Shown here: positions 49,824-58,820 of the stretch, one piece after another
Layout: the number at the start of each line of letters is the position of its first letter
Numbering within the stretch: the stretch's first letter is position 1
From: Vibrio tetraodonis
GTDB taxonomy: Bacteria; Pseudomonadota; Gammaproteobacteria; Enterobacterales; Vibrionaceae
Reading direction: 5' to 3'
DNA length: 60,545 nt
Assembly: GCF_003350295.1 (NCBI RefSeq)
Contig: NZ_QLYY01000028.1
Coordinates: 1-60,545, forward strand
Notes under the pieces: generated by a model
Told to the model about the DNA's origin: nothing
Databases searched by the model: none
The model's input: the letters and a program-made list of their open reading frames with translations, nothing else
Made by a program: the position numbers and the translations under genes

Positions 49824-51965
49824 ATGAAGAAACTGTTCCTATTTATTGCCATTCCAATCATCGTGCTGCTTGGCGCGATTGTAGCGCTGGTACTTTTCGT
49901 CAACCCCAATCAGTTTAAGCCACTTATCGTTGAGCAAACTCAAAAACACACTGGTTTGGAGTTGGTAATAGAAGGTGACATCAGCTGGAAGTTTTTTCCA
50001 TCGCTTGGTTTTGAGTTAGGCAAGACAGAACTGAGAAACCCACAAGGGTTTTCTAAACCGAATTTATTCAAAGTTGATACGGTTGGCATCGATGTGTCAG
50101 TTTCACCGCTTTTAAACCAGCAACTTGAAATCGGTAATATTACCCTTGATGGTGCGGAGTTCTATCTTGAGACACTTAAAGATGGCCGCAAGAACACTGA
50201 TGCGTTAACCAAAGCGCAGACAGAACAAGCAGAATCAGAAGAGCCGGCTGCCACTGATACTCCAGCAGAGTCTTCGCCAACTGACACGACAGAGAAACCA
50301 GCGTCCGACTGGAGCCTTAACCTTGCCGGTGTGACCATATCTAACACTGCGATTGAAATTCAGGATAAACAGGCAGGCTCGTACACCAAGTTGTATGATG
50401 TTTCTCTTAACTTGTCCGAGTTTGCTATTGATTCCTGGACCCGTGCTGATTTCGCGGTGAAAGGTGAGAACAATCAACAGAAGTTCAATGCACAGGGGAG
50501 CGCTGAATTTAAGTTAGCGAAAGGTTTTGCCGAGTATTCATTGCGCAGCATAGAACTCAATGCGGGCTTTAGTGATCCAGCGAATAAGTTTGACTCGATC
50601 AAACTAGGCTTGGAGACATTTGATTTTGATAAAGCCAATGCTTTGACTTATCACTTGGTGGGGCGCGCTGCAGATCTCGACATTGAAATGCAAGGCAGCG
50701 GCAGTTTGACTGTCGACACAGCGATCTCAAAAGTGTTGATGGACAAGTTAACCCTTGATGCAACGTTTAAAGGGAAGACTCTGCCGCAATCTCCAATGAA
50801 AGTCGATATGGTCTCCGACTTATCTTTTGACTTAACCAAAAGCCACTTAAGTTTTGTTTTAGAGAAGCTAACCGCTAACGCCTTGGCATTTGATGGTAAA
50901 GCCAATGTGACCTTAGGTGATATTCCTAAAGTGCGTTTTTCACTGCATAGCCCAAATATCGATTTGGATGAATTTCTCGGGCTTGATACAGCAAAGGCTG
51001 ACAAAGCATCGACGGAAAAACCAGAGGCAGCACCAAGCCAAAACAGTGCGCAAAAGGCGTCAACTCAACCAGAAGTTGAACCCGATTTATCCGCACTTAA
51101 GTCTCTAGATATCAAAGGCGATATCACCATTGATAAATTTAAGGCCAGTAACGCCAAGATGGAAAAGGTCAAAACCAGTTTCTATGTCAATCGTGGTATT
51201 GCTGAGCTGACGTCTTTTTCCTCCAATCTGTACCAGGGCTCTATTACGGCTTCTGCAAAACTGGATGCAAGAAAAAGCCCAGCGAGTTATACGGTCAAAA
51301 AGCGCATAAAAGGTGTTAAGGTTCAGCCTTTGCTTTCCGATGTGGCTAACAATGATAAGTTAGAAGGTACAGGTAACATTGATGTAGATGTTAAAGGCCG
51401 AAGTCTCACTCCAACAGGGATTCAAAAGAATTTAGTTGGTACTGTGGTCATTAACTTTACAGATGGTGCGGTGAATGGCATCAACGTAGCTCAGTTGATT
51501 CGTGAAAACTACGCCAAGTTTAAAGGCCAAAAAGCCGAGCCTTCTAAAGAAGCACAAAAAACCGATTTTAGTGCGATGAAAGCGACCTTAAAACTTAATA
51601 AAGGTGTTGTTTCGACCAATGATTTATCAATGCAATCGCCACTGCTGCGTATCCGAGGAAATGGCAGTGCAAACTACATCGAGCAAACCGTTAACTTTAC
51701 GGTCAGTACGTCGGTTGTCGGCTCACTGGAAGGCCAAGGTGGTAAGAGTATTGATGAGCTAAGAGATGTGACCATTCCAATTAACATTTCTGGTTCTTGG
51801 GAAAAACCTAAATTTAAGCTGGTTTTTGACGATGTATTGAAACAGAAAGTCGAAAAAGAAGTCGACCGTGGTTTGAAAAAGCTAGACGAGAAACTCGGCG
51901 ATAAGATAAAAGATCAAAAGACTAAGGATGCGGTTAACAGCCTGATTAAAGGGTTGTTTAACTAA
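49824..51965 (+). CDS. AsmA-family envelope protein
   Basis: The 713-residue protein has an N-terminal membrane anchor (about 5-28) and a long periplasmic part with AsmA features: VNPNQFKPLIVEQTQKHTGL, GDISWKFFPSLGFELGKTEL near the start and VSGSWEKPKF-type (ISGSWEKPKFKLVFDD) and GAVNGINVAQLIRENYAKFK near the end. AsmA-like proteins form hydrophobic grooves thought to move phospholipids to the outer membrane. Two low-complexity Thr/Ser/Glu/Pro linkers (about 130-160 and 390-425) interrupt the domain. Flanked by terminators. Confidence 0.9.
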   Translation: MKKLFLFIAIPIIVLLGAIVALVLFVNPNQFKPLIVEQTQKHTGLELVIEGDISWKFFPSLGFELGKTELRNPQGFSKPNLFKVDTVGIDVSVSPLLNQQLEIGNITLDGAEFYLETLKDGRKNTDALTKAQTEQAESEEPAATDTPAESSPTDTTEKPASDWSLNLAGVTISNTAIEIQDKQAGSYTKLYDVSLNLSEFAIDSWTRADFAVKGENNQQKFNAQGSAEFKLAKGFAEYSLRSIELNAGFSDPANKFDSIKLGLETFDFDKANALTYHLVGRAADLDIEMQGSGSLTVDTAISKVLMDKLTLDATFKGKTLPQSPMKVDMVSDLSFDLTKSHLSFVLEKLTANALAFDGKANVTLGDIPKVRFSLHSPNIDLDEFLGLDTAKADKASTEKPEAAPSQNSAQKASTQPEVEPDLSALKSLDIKGDITIDKFKASNAKMEKVKTSFYVNRGIAELTSFSSNLYQGSITASAKLDARKSPASYTVKKRIKGVKVQPLLSDVANNDKLEGTGNIDVDVKGRSLTPTGIQKNLVGTVVINFTDGAVNGINVAQLIRENYAKFKGQKAEPSKEAQKTDFSAMKATLKLNKGVVSTNDLSMQSPLLRIRGNGSANYIEQTVNFTVSTSVVGSLEGQGGKSIDELRDVTIPINISGSWEKPKFKLVFDDVLKQKVEKEVDRGLKKLDEKLGDKIKDQKTKDAVNSLIKGLFN

Positions 51966-51994
51966 GCTGCATTAGTTACGAACAAGCTTTGAGT

Positions 51995-52020
51995 AAAGCG
52001 CCCAGTTGGGCGCTTTTATT
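51995..52020. terminator. Terminator between convergent asmA and cobO
   Basis: AAGCGCCCA-GT-TGGGCGCTT followed by TTATTTTA on the plus strand. cobO ends 10 bp away, so it may serve both. Confidence 0.9.
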
Positions 52021-52029
52021 TTAAGACAG

Positions 52030-52635
52030 TTACCAATCAACCCCTTTTAGCGCTTTGACTCCGGAGTCAAACGCATGTTTCACATTCTTAACCTCAGACA
52101 CAGTATCGGCCATTTCAATCAGAGTGCGATGTGCTCCGCGCCCAGTGATAATAACTGACTGCATCGGCGGTCTGTTGTTTAGAGCGTCAACCACTTCCTC
52201 TAAGTCGATATAGCCGTAGCTAACCATATAAGTCAGTTCATCAAGCAAAATCACGTCTATCGAAGCGTCGCTGAGCATACGTTTACACTCTTGCCAAACT
52301 ACCTGCGCTGCTTGGGTATCGAGTTCTTTATCTTGTGTTTCCCAAGTAAAGCCAGTTGCCATCACTTGAAATTTGACGCCAAGCTTTTCCAGCAAATTGC
52401 GCTCGCCGTTATCCCAAGTGCCTTTGATAAATTGAGCGACTGAGCAAGTTAAGCCGTGGCCAACGGCGCGGGCTATGGTTCCAAACCCCGAGGTCGATTT
52501 ACCTTTGCCATTACCAGTAATAATAAGTAGCAGACCTTTTTCATCTTGTGCTGCTGCAACTCTCGCATCGACTTGTTGCTTCACTTTTTGTTGTCTTGCC
52601 TGATGGCGTTCTTGTTTCTGGCTATCAGATGTCAC
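52030..52635 (-). CDS. cobO: Cob(I)alamin adenosyltransferase (CobO/BtuR)
   Basis: The 201-residue enzyme adds the adenosyl group to corrinoids. The P-loop is GNGKGKSTSGFGTIARA (about 41-57), followed by VAQFIKGTWDNGER and LLDELTYMVSYGYID, and TGRGAHRTLIEMADTVSE. Start is GTG 52635 with AAGGA upstream. No other cobalamin genes are present, so it serves salvage of imported cobamides. Divergent from the phosphatase gene. Confidence 0.95.
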   Translation of the reverse strand: MTSDSQKQERHQARQQKVKQQVDARVAAAQDEKGLLLIITGNGKGKSTSGFGTIARAVGHGLTCSVAQFIKGTWDNGERNLLEKLGVKFQVMATGFTWETQDKELDTQAAQVVWQECKRMLSDASIDVILLDELTYMVSYGYIDLEEVVDALNNRPPMQSVIITGRGAHRTLIEMADTVSEVKNVKHAFDSGVKALKGVDW

Positions 52636-52725
52636 GGGAAGTCCTTTTTAATTTTAAAAACTGTGTCTATGATAACGCATTCACAGTGGTGCAAAAAACC
52701 ATGGCTTTGTAAGGAAAAGGAAAAT

Positions 52726-53187
52726 ATGGCCAAGAAAATACTCGTTGTTTGTATGGGCAATATCTGTCGTTCACCAACAGGCGAGGCAATTCTAAGAGCG
52801 AAAGCTGAGCGCATGGGTCTTGATATTGAGGTCGATTCAGCAGGAACGATAGGGTATCACCAAGGCAATCCTCCTGATCCCCGCTCCAAAGCGGTTGGTG
52901 AGCGCCGAGGCTATTCATTTAAAGGGATAGTATCACGTCAAGTTGTTGATGAGGACTTCGCTTACTTTGATTTAATTTTGGCTGCTGACAAGGACAATCT
53001 TGCCGATTTACACGCGCAATGTCCGGTTGAGTATCGAAACAAATTGCAGCTGTTTCTTAGCTATGGTGAGACCAAGCACGAAGAAATCCCTGACCCTTAT
53101 TATGGCGGGGACAATGGCTTTGAACTGGTTGTCGATTTGATTGAACAAGCCTCAGAAAAGCTGCTCAAAACCTTAGCGAACCAGTAA
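52726..53187 (+). CDS. Low-molecular-weight protein-tyrosine phosphatase
   Basis: The 153-residue enzyme has the CX5RS loop C9-MGNIC-R15-S16 at the N-terminus and the general-acid loop DPYYGG (EIPDPYYGGDNG) near the C-terminus. Such phosphatases act on tyrosine kinases of polysaccharide export or on arginine phosphate; no kinase gene is adjacent. The start at 52726 has AAGGAAAA before it; longer frames overlap cobO and are rejected. Confidence 0.93.
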   Translation: MAKKILVVCMGNICRSPTGEAILRAKAERMGLDIEVDSAGTIGYHQGNPPDPRSKAVGERRGYSFKGIVSRQVVDEDFAYFDLILAADKDNLADLHAQCPVEYRNKLQLFLSYGETKHEEIPDPYYGGDNGFELVVDLIEQASEKLLKTLANQ

Positions 53188-53207
53188 AGTGTTTGACGAA
53201 TATCTGA

Positions 53208-53870
53208 CTAGGCGGCCATAACTCGGCCGCTGAAGTAATCGTTAGAGACAATATATTCGGTATTTCTAATTAACTCATCACGTATCTTCGCCCAGTGGAT
53301 ATTTTGCTGTTCATAGCAAGGCACCACTCCTCCAACACGAATATTGAATGGGTTAAGCTCTTTTGCCCAGCTTTGGGTGAAACCTGCGACCATAGAGGTT
53401 GCATTTTCAAACCCAGACATATCACTGTAATCCGCGTGAGCAATTACATTGACAATCACACCATTTTTTTTGTCTTGGCGCATTCTTTCAGCAGTCGCCT
53501 GACCAAAGGTAAATAAAGTGGCGGCCATCAAAGATAGATGCTGAGTGAAAATATCGCTGGCTTTTTCATCAAAAAATTTTGGCATGGTTTGGCTGGTGAG
53601 TGCATTGATCAGTACATCAGGGGATTGATGAACGGATTGATCAATAAAGTTAAACAATGAGTTAATGCTATCTAAAGAATGATCATTCATTGCATGCTGA
53701 TAAATATTCGATGAAATTTTTCTGCATCGCTCAAAAGTTTCATTTAATTGGGATTTATTGGTATCACAAAGAATGACAATTCCATCAAGAGATGCAAAGT
53801 GCATAGCTAGGGTGCTGCCGAGTTGAGTTCCTGCGGAAGTTATTAATATTACAGCACTTTTTATGTCCAT
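53208..53870 (-). CDS. Short-chain dehydrogenase-like protein, catalytic site apparently lost
   Basis: The 220-residue protein has the Rossmann layout of SDRs (AVILITSAGTQLGSTLAMHF; PDVLINALTSQ; VIVNVIAHADYSDMSGFENA; WAKELNPFNIRVGGVVP). The coenzyme motif TGxxxGxG is TSAGTQLG, and the YxxxK pair is replaced by FENAT in the expected place. So it may bind nucleotide but should not catalyse normal SDR chemistry. I prefer ATG 53870 (GGAGG upstream) to GTG 53909. It is convergent with the phosphatase gene. Confidence 0.75.
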   Translation of the reverse strand: MDIKSAVILITSAGTQLGSTLAMHFASLDGIVILCDTNKSQLNETFERCRKISSNIYQHAMNDHSLDSINSLFNFIDQSVHQSPDVLINALTSQTMPKFFDEKASDIFTQHLSLMAATLFTFGQATAERMRQDKKNGVIVNVIAHADYSDMSGFENATSMVAGFTQSWAKELNPFNIRVGGVVPCYEQQNIHWAKIRDELIRNTEYIVSNDYFSGRVMAA

Positions 53871-54068
53871 ACACTGTGCCTCCATTGGTGGCCTTGAAAG
53901 TTTGTCCACATATCATGGTAGATTAATTGTGCGTTTGGTGTGAATAAGGTCAAATAACTTGTGTATATCTTGGGGTTAAATTAAATAACTTGCGCTCATT
54001 CACATTTATGAGAAACTTGTTGATTAATAAATGAGTGATATGAAAGTAATTGTGATCTGAATAGATCT

Positions 54069-54578
54069 TTAAACTTGTGTTTGAATTTGGAAGTTTCTTT
54101 GGGCTGTGACCAACTGATTGTAAAGATCGATTGGCATGATAGATTTGCTGCCAGTCTCACCTAATTGGCGACGTTGGTGCCCTGATAGGTTGTGATAGAC
54201 GTCTTCGGGAAGATTGAATGTGTCTTCCGGTAGATAAGCCAAAGCATCAGGTTTGAGGTAGTGACTCAGTTTGGCGCTTGGCAGGCCACAAGAGTGGAAT
54301 AGCTCAGCTTGAGTGGCCGCTACTGGATAAGATTCTTGGTTGGAGCGAAGTTTTTGAGGTGGTGATAATTCAAAGCGGCGTCTTAAGGCCTCTTCTGTTG
54401 TGTCTATTTCTTCCACTATTTCAAGAGGGGTATTATCTCTAACATCATCAGAGAACATCGACAGAATCAAAGCAAAGTCAGCACGACGCCCTTCGTGAAC
54501 GGCATGGTTAATCCCATCACCGAACTGAAGTTCGTTAATTATTCCCGCTTTGTCTAATGTATGAATCTGAGTTTGCAT
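54069..54578 (-). CDS. Conserved-looking hypothetical protein, 169 residues
   Basis: I do not recognise this protein. It starts MQTQIHTLDKAGIINELQFG, with GAGG upstream of 54578, is soluble, acidic in the middle and has no signal peptide. Segments such as ADFALILSMFSDDVRD and HNLSGHQRRQLGETGSKSIM are ordered and protein-like. It lies alone between the SDR-like gene and sodB and is followed by no clear terminator. Confidence 0.7.
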   Translation of the reverse strand: MQTQIHTLDKAGIINELQFGDGINHAVHEGRRADFALILSMFSDDVRDNTPLEIVEEIDTTEEALRRRFELSPPQKLRSNQESYPVAATQAELFHSCGLPSAKLSHYLKPDALAYLPEDTFNLPEDVYHNLSGHQRRQLGETGSKSIMPIDLYNQLVTAQRNFQIQTQV

Positions 54579-54646
54579 CTTACCTCGCTTGATGCTTATG
54601 TAACGGCGACACCCAGACAAACTTTAGTGAAATGGTTGAACAGAAA

Positions 54647-54674
54647 AGAAAAAAGCCAGCAAGTGCTGGCTTTT
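54647..54674. terminator. Terminator of sodB
   Basis: AAAAGCCAGCA-AG-TGCTGGCTTTT, with T-runs on both strands; on the minus strand it ends sodB (about 35 bp after its stop). Confidence 0.92.
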
Positions 54675-54708
54675 GATACGCAATAAGCGTTAGAGACTGG
54701 TAGCAGAA

Positions 54709-55293
54709 TTATTTTGCTAGATTCTGTGCAACAAAATCCCAGTTTACTAGCGCCCAGAAACCGTTCATGTAATCAGGACGAACATTGCGGTAATCGATGT
54801 AGTAAGCGTGTTCCCACAAGTCAACAGTAAGCAGTGGAGTCGTACCCGCTTCTGTTAGGGGCGTTGCTGCGTTGGACGTGTTAACGATATCTAGAGAACC
54901 GTCCGCTTTTTTAACCAACCAAGTCCAAGAAGAACCGAAGTTGTTGATTGCTGAGTCAGTGAACTTAGCTTTAAAGTCTGCGAAAGAACCAAACGCAGCA
55001 TTGATTGCTTCTGCAACCGCACCTGTAGGCTCACCACCTGCATTTGGAGCAAGACAGTGCCAGTAGAAAGTGTGGTTCCAGATTTGAGCTGCGTTGTTGA
55101 ATACGCCACCTGAAGAAGCCTTGATGATCTCTTCTAGTGATTTACCTTCAAACTCAGTACCTGGAATAAGACCATTTAGCTTAACAACGTAAGTGTTGTG
55201 GTGTTTGCCATGGTGGAAATCTAGAGTTTCAGCTGAGATATGTGGTTCTAGTGCATCTTTTGCGTAAGGAAGAGCTGGTAGTTCAAATGCCAT
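54709..55293 (-). CDS. sodB: Superoxide dismutase (Fe)
   Basis: The 194-residue enzyme removes superoxide. Metal ligands are in the family contexts DFHHGKHHNTYV (first His), NHTFYWHCL (second His), and VDLWEHAYYIDY (Asp and third His). The pattern FGSFADFKAKFTDSAINNFGSSWTWLV is of the iron form. Length matches E. coli SodB (193). The start at 55293 (MAFELPALPYAKDALEP) is the family start; longer frames are ignored. Divergent from grxD. Confidence 0.96.
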   Translation of the reverse strand: MAFELPALPYAKDALEPHISAETLDFHHGKHHNTYVVKLNGLIPGTEFEGKSLEEIIKASSGGVFNNAAQIWNHTFYWHCLAPNAGGEPTGAVAEAINAAFGSFADFKAKFTDSAINNFGSSWTWLVKKADGSLDIVNTSNAATPLTEAGTTPLLTVDLWEHAYYIDYRNVRPDYMNGFWALVNWDFVAQNLAK

Positions 55294-55561
55294 TGCTCGA
55301 TTCTCCATTAAATATGAGAGAGTTAAACTCCCTCGATTGCTTCCAGTGTAATTTATTATCATGGTGGACCATGGTCCGCCACGTCGTTTTGGTAACTGCG
55401 CTATAGTTTAGCAAGTTTTCACTTTATTAAAAGCATCACAGCAGAATTCTATATGAAATAAACTTGTGGTATAAAGCCATAAACATTATAGGCTTTTTAT
55501 TCTCTGACAATGGTTTAAAATATGCCAATAATTTGCGGTAATACCATATAAAGAGGAAGCA

Positions 55562-55900
55562 ATGGAAACCATAGATAAAATTAAACAGCAAATTGAAGAG
55601 AACGCTATCCTGTTGTATATGAAAGGTTCTCCAAAGCTACCTAGCTGCGGCTTTTCATCTCAGGCGTCTCAAGCATTGATGGCTTGTGGCGAGAAGTTCG
55701 CTTACGTTGACATTCTACAAAACCCAGATATTCGCGCTGAGCTTCCAGCCTACGCTCAGTGGCCGACTTTCCCTCAGCTTTGGGTTGAAGGCGAGCTGAT
55801 TGGCGGTTGTGACATCATTATTGAGATGTTCCAAAAAGGTGAGCTTCAGCCACTGATCAAAGAAGCGGCAGAGCGCGCAGGCTCAGACGAAGAAGAGTAA
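55562..55900 (+). CDS. grxD: Monothiol glutaredoxin (Grx4 type)
   Basis: The 112-residue protein has the monothiol site CGFS (C29-S32) with the family insert KGSPKLPSCGFSSQA and WPTFPQLWVEGELIGGCDII. Such glutaredoxins carry [2Fe-2S] clusters with glutathione and BolA. GAGGA lies upstream. It faces away from sodB, an arrangement shared with E. coli relatives and useful for iron/oxidative control. Confidence 0.96.
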   Translation: METIDKIKQQIEENAILLYMKGSPKLPSCGFSSQASQALMACGEKFAYVDILQNPDIRAELPAYAQWPTFPQLWVEGELIGGCDIIIEMFQKGELQPLIKEAAERAGSDEEE

Positions 55901-55990
55901 AGAAACTACTGTTTAAATTTACAGTTTTTCTTGATTTCTAAGGGCTACATTGGTTAATGTAGCCCTTATTGTATCTGCTTGAAATTATTT

Positions 55991-57940
55991 ATGACGCGTC
56001 TATTTATCGCCGAGAAACCAAGCCTTGGCCGCGCTATTGCGGCAGCGCTGCCTAATCCACAGAAAAAAGACCAAGGTTTTATTCGTTGCGGTAATGGCGA
56101 TGTGGTGACCTGGTGTATTGGCCATTTGCTTGAGCAAGTAGAGCCTGACGCCTACGATGATAGATACAAAAAGTGGAACATGGCAGATTTGCCCATAGTG
56201 CCGCAGCAGTGGCAGCTTAGACCAAGAAAATCAGCCAGCAAGCAATTAACCGTGGTAAAAAAGCTGCTCAAAACCTGCACAGAAATCATCCATGCAGGCG
56301 ATCCCGATCGTGAAGGGCAGCTTTTAGTCGATGAAGTATTAGATTACTGTAAAGTGGCGAAAGCCAAGCAAACCAGCGCGCAGCGACTTTTGATCAGTGA
56401 TCTCAACCTTCCCGCCGTAAAACGCGCCTTAAATCAAATGCGTAGTAATCAGGAGTTTATTCCTCTTTCTATTTCAGCGTTGGCGCGCTCTCGTGCTGAC
56501 TGGCTGTATGGCATGAATATGTCACGAGCTTATACTTTGCTTGGCCAGCAAGCAGGCTACCAAGGCGTCCTTTCTGTTGGGCGAGTGCAAACGCCAGTAC
56601 TTGGCTTGGTGGTGCGACGAGATGAAGAAATAGAAAACTTTGTTCCTCGGGATTATTTTACGCTCGATGCGCTGATCCCTTATCAAGAGGGCGCGCGTCA
56701 ATTTGATATCCGTGCTCGTTGGAAACCCAGTGAGGCTTGCCGACCTTGGCAAGACGAAGAGGGCAGAGTACTCAATCGAAAGCTGGTGGAGAATGTTGCA
56801 AGCCGAATCGCCAATCAGGCAGCCAAGGTGGTTGAATCAGAACAAAAAAAAACCAAGCAGTTCGCACCGCTGCCGTATTCGTTGTCTGCGCTACAAATCG
56901 ATGCCGCCAAACGCTTTGGTATGAGCGCTCAGCAAGTTCTCGACACTTGTCAGTCCTTGTACGAAAAACACAAGCTCATTACCTATCCACGCTCTGACTG
57001 TCGTTACCTTCCCAAAGGGCATTACTCTGAAGCAAGCAGTGTGTGTGATGCCATTAGCAATAATGCCAAAGAGCTTAATTCAGCCGTCTCTCAAGCCGAC
57101 TTAACGCTCAAATCCAAAGCTTGGAATGATAAAAAAGTTGATGCTCACCACGCTATTATTCCCACGCCTAAAAAAGCGTCAGTCAATGCGTTATCCGCCA
57201 ATGAGATGAAAATCTATCAGCAAATTGCGCGTCAATATTTAATGCAGTTCTATCCCGCGGCTGTGTATGCCGAAGCCAAACTGGTGTTTGATATTGCTGG
57301 TGGTGAGTTTATCGCTAAGGGGCGCCAACTGGTTTCTGCGGGGTGGAAAGCGCTGCTTGGTAAAACCGATGAAGAAGACACAGGGGTAGGTACAGTTCCT
57401 CCTTTACCCAAAGGCAGTGTGCTAACTTGCCGGGAAGGTAAAATCAAAGATCGTAAAACTGAGCCTCCCAAACATTTTACGGAAGCTAGCTTGCTGCAAG
57501 CCATGACAGGTATTGCGCGTTTTGTCTCTGACAAAGAGTTAAAAAAGATTCTAAAAGAGACCGATGGTCTTGGCACTGAAGCGACTCGTGCAGGGATCCT
57601 CGATACCTTGTTTAAGCGCCAGCTTCTTAAAAGACAAGGCAAAACAATTTTGAGCTCACCTGCGGGGCGAGGTCTTATTCATGCTTTGCCTGCTGAATCA
57701 ACCTATCCTGATATGACCGCCCATTGGGAGCACCAATTGCAGGGAATGGCAGAGAGAAATCAAGCTTATCAGCCTTTTATGTCGGCCCTTCAAGGCAAGA
57801 TTGATGGTTTGATGCAGCAAATAAAGTCACAGCCTGTTCCTGAATCGCTGCGCCATTTACCGAAAGTGGAGAAGCCTGCTTATAAACGCAAACGTGGCGG
57901 GCGCGCTAAATACAGCGGTAAAAAGCGCGTCGCAAGCTAA
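55991..57940 (+). CDS. topB: DNA topoisomerase III
   Basis: The 649-residue type IA topoisomerase decatenates DNA. Toprim motifs are EKPSLGRAIAAAL at the start and AGDPDREGQLLVDEVL (about 100-115); the active-site Tyr is in LITYPRSDCRYL (near 330); GVLSVGRVQTPVLGLV and GLGTEATRAGILDTLF follow. The start is ATG 55991. C-terminal tail is basic (KRKRGGRAKYSGKKRVAS). Length is like E. coli TopB (653). Confidence 0.96.
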   Translation: MTRLFIAEKPSLGRAIAAALPNPQKKDQGFIRCGNGDVVTWCIGHLLEQVEPDAYDDRYKKWNMADLPIVPQQWQLRPRKSASKQLTVVKKLLKTCTEIIHAGDPDREGQLLVDEVLDYCKVAKAKQTSAQRLLISDLNLPAVKRALNQMRSNQEFIPLSISALARSRADWLYGMNMSRAYTLLGQQAGYQGVLSVGRVQTPVLGLVVRRDEEIENFVPRDYFTLDALIPYQEGARQFDIRARWKPSEACRPWQDEEGRVLNRKLVENVASRIANQAAKVVESEQKKTKQFAPLPYSLSALQIDAAKRFGMSAQQVLDTCQSLYEKHKLITYPRSDCRYLPKGHYSEASSVCDAISNNAKELNSAVSQADLTLKSKAWNDKKVDAHHAIIPTPKKASVNALSANEMKIYQQIARQYLMQFYPAAVYAEAKLVFDIAGGEFIAKGRQLVSAGWKALLGKTDEEDTGVGTVPPLPKGSVLTCREGKIKDRKTEPPKHFTEASLLQAMTGIARFVSDKELKKILKETDGLGTEATRAGILDTLFKRQLLKRQGKTILSSPAGRGLIHALPAESTYPDMTAHWEHQLQGMAERNQAYQPFMSALQGKIDGLMQQIKSQPVPESLRHLPKVEKPAYKRKRGGRAKYSGKKRVAS

Positions 57941-57979
57941 CTCATTATTATCAAGGTATCAGTTACCAAAATATTAGTG

Positions 57980-58660
57980 TCACCAAGGTAATGGCGAGCC
58001 ATCGAAGTTAATAAACTCACCAGAGTTGTCGGCGGTTGCAGACTCAATAACCTCAATTAAGCCCGAAGCGGAAGTCTCTGTAGTGATCATGGCGTTCGGC
58101 CCGCCCATGTCTGTGAGTACCCAGCCAGGGTGAAGCGCCAATACAGTGAAGCCTTGGCTGGCGAGATCGTTACTTAAGCTTTTCACGACAGAGTTGAGCG
58201 CGGCTTTTGAAGAGCGGTAGATATAGGCTCCGCCAGATGTATTGTCACCCATGCTACCCATTTTTGAAGAGATGCAGGCGATCTTTTTCAGTGAGCCTCT
58301 TTCAAGGTTAGGGTAAAGAGCTTCAACCAATTTCATTGGCGCTATGGTATTGATTTCCATTACCTTACGCCATTCTTCAATATCAGTTTCACCGAACATA
58401 TAGCCTTTTGGCCCATAATATCCGGCGTTGTTGATTAAAATATCTATCTCAGGAAGCTGGCTTGATAGGGTTTCATAACGGGCGTAGTTAGTGACATCGA
58501 GCTGATAGCAATGCAAGTTTGGACTTTCGAGCTTAAACAGTTCGCTGGCATGACTTTGCGAGCGATACGTTGCGTGCACTTGATAGTTTTTGGCCAGGTA
58601 ATACTTAACCAAGCTCAAGCCTATACCTCGGTTCGCGCCAGTAATAACCACTGTAGTCAT
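57980..58660 (-). CDS. Short-chain dehydrogenase/reductase (C-factor-like)
   Basis: The 226-residue protein is a classical SDR: TGANRGIG cofactor motif (about 7-14), NNAG (about 77-80), catalytic Ser in ISSKMGS and YIYRSSK with catalytic Tyr and Lys. The pattern is close to C-factor/YciK-like SDRs. The substrate is unknown. Convergent with topB, divergent from the HDAC gene. Confidence 0.92.
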   Translation of the reverse strand: MTTVVITGANRGIGLSLVKYYLAKNYQVHATYRSQSHASELFKLESPNLHCYQLDVTNYARYETLSSQLPEIDILINNAGYYGPKGYMFGETDIEEWRKVMEINTIAPMKLVEALYPNLERGSLKKIACISSKMGSMGDNTSGGAYIYRSSKAALNSVVKSLSNDLASQGFTVLALHPGWVLTDMGGPNAMITTETSASGLIEVIESATADNSGEFINFDGSPLPW

Positions 58661-58820
58661 GGGTAATCCTTATTCGTTAGGGAAGGGTAATCAAGAAACA
58701 AAAGACGTCTTGCTCTAAGCAAATCAATTTAAGCATGTTTTGCAATTGGGCGACAACTTGTTACCATGCCAAGCATCAAAATATGCGCAGATAGTCGCTC
58801 AAAAAAGTCAACAAAACCTA

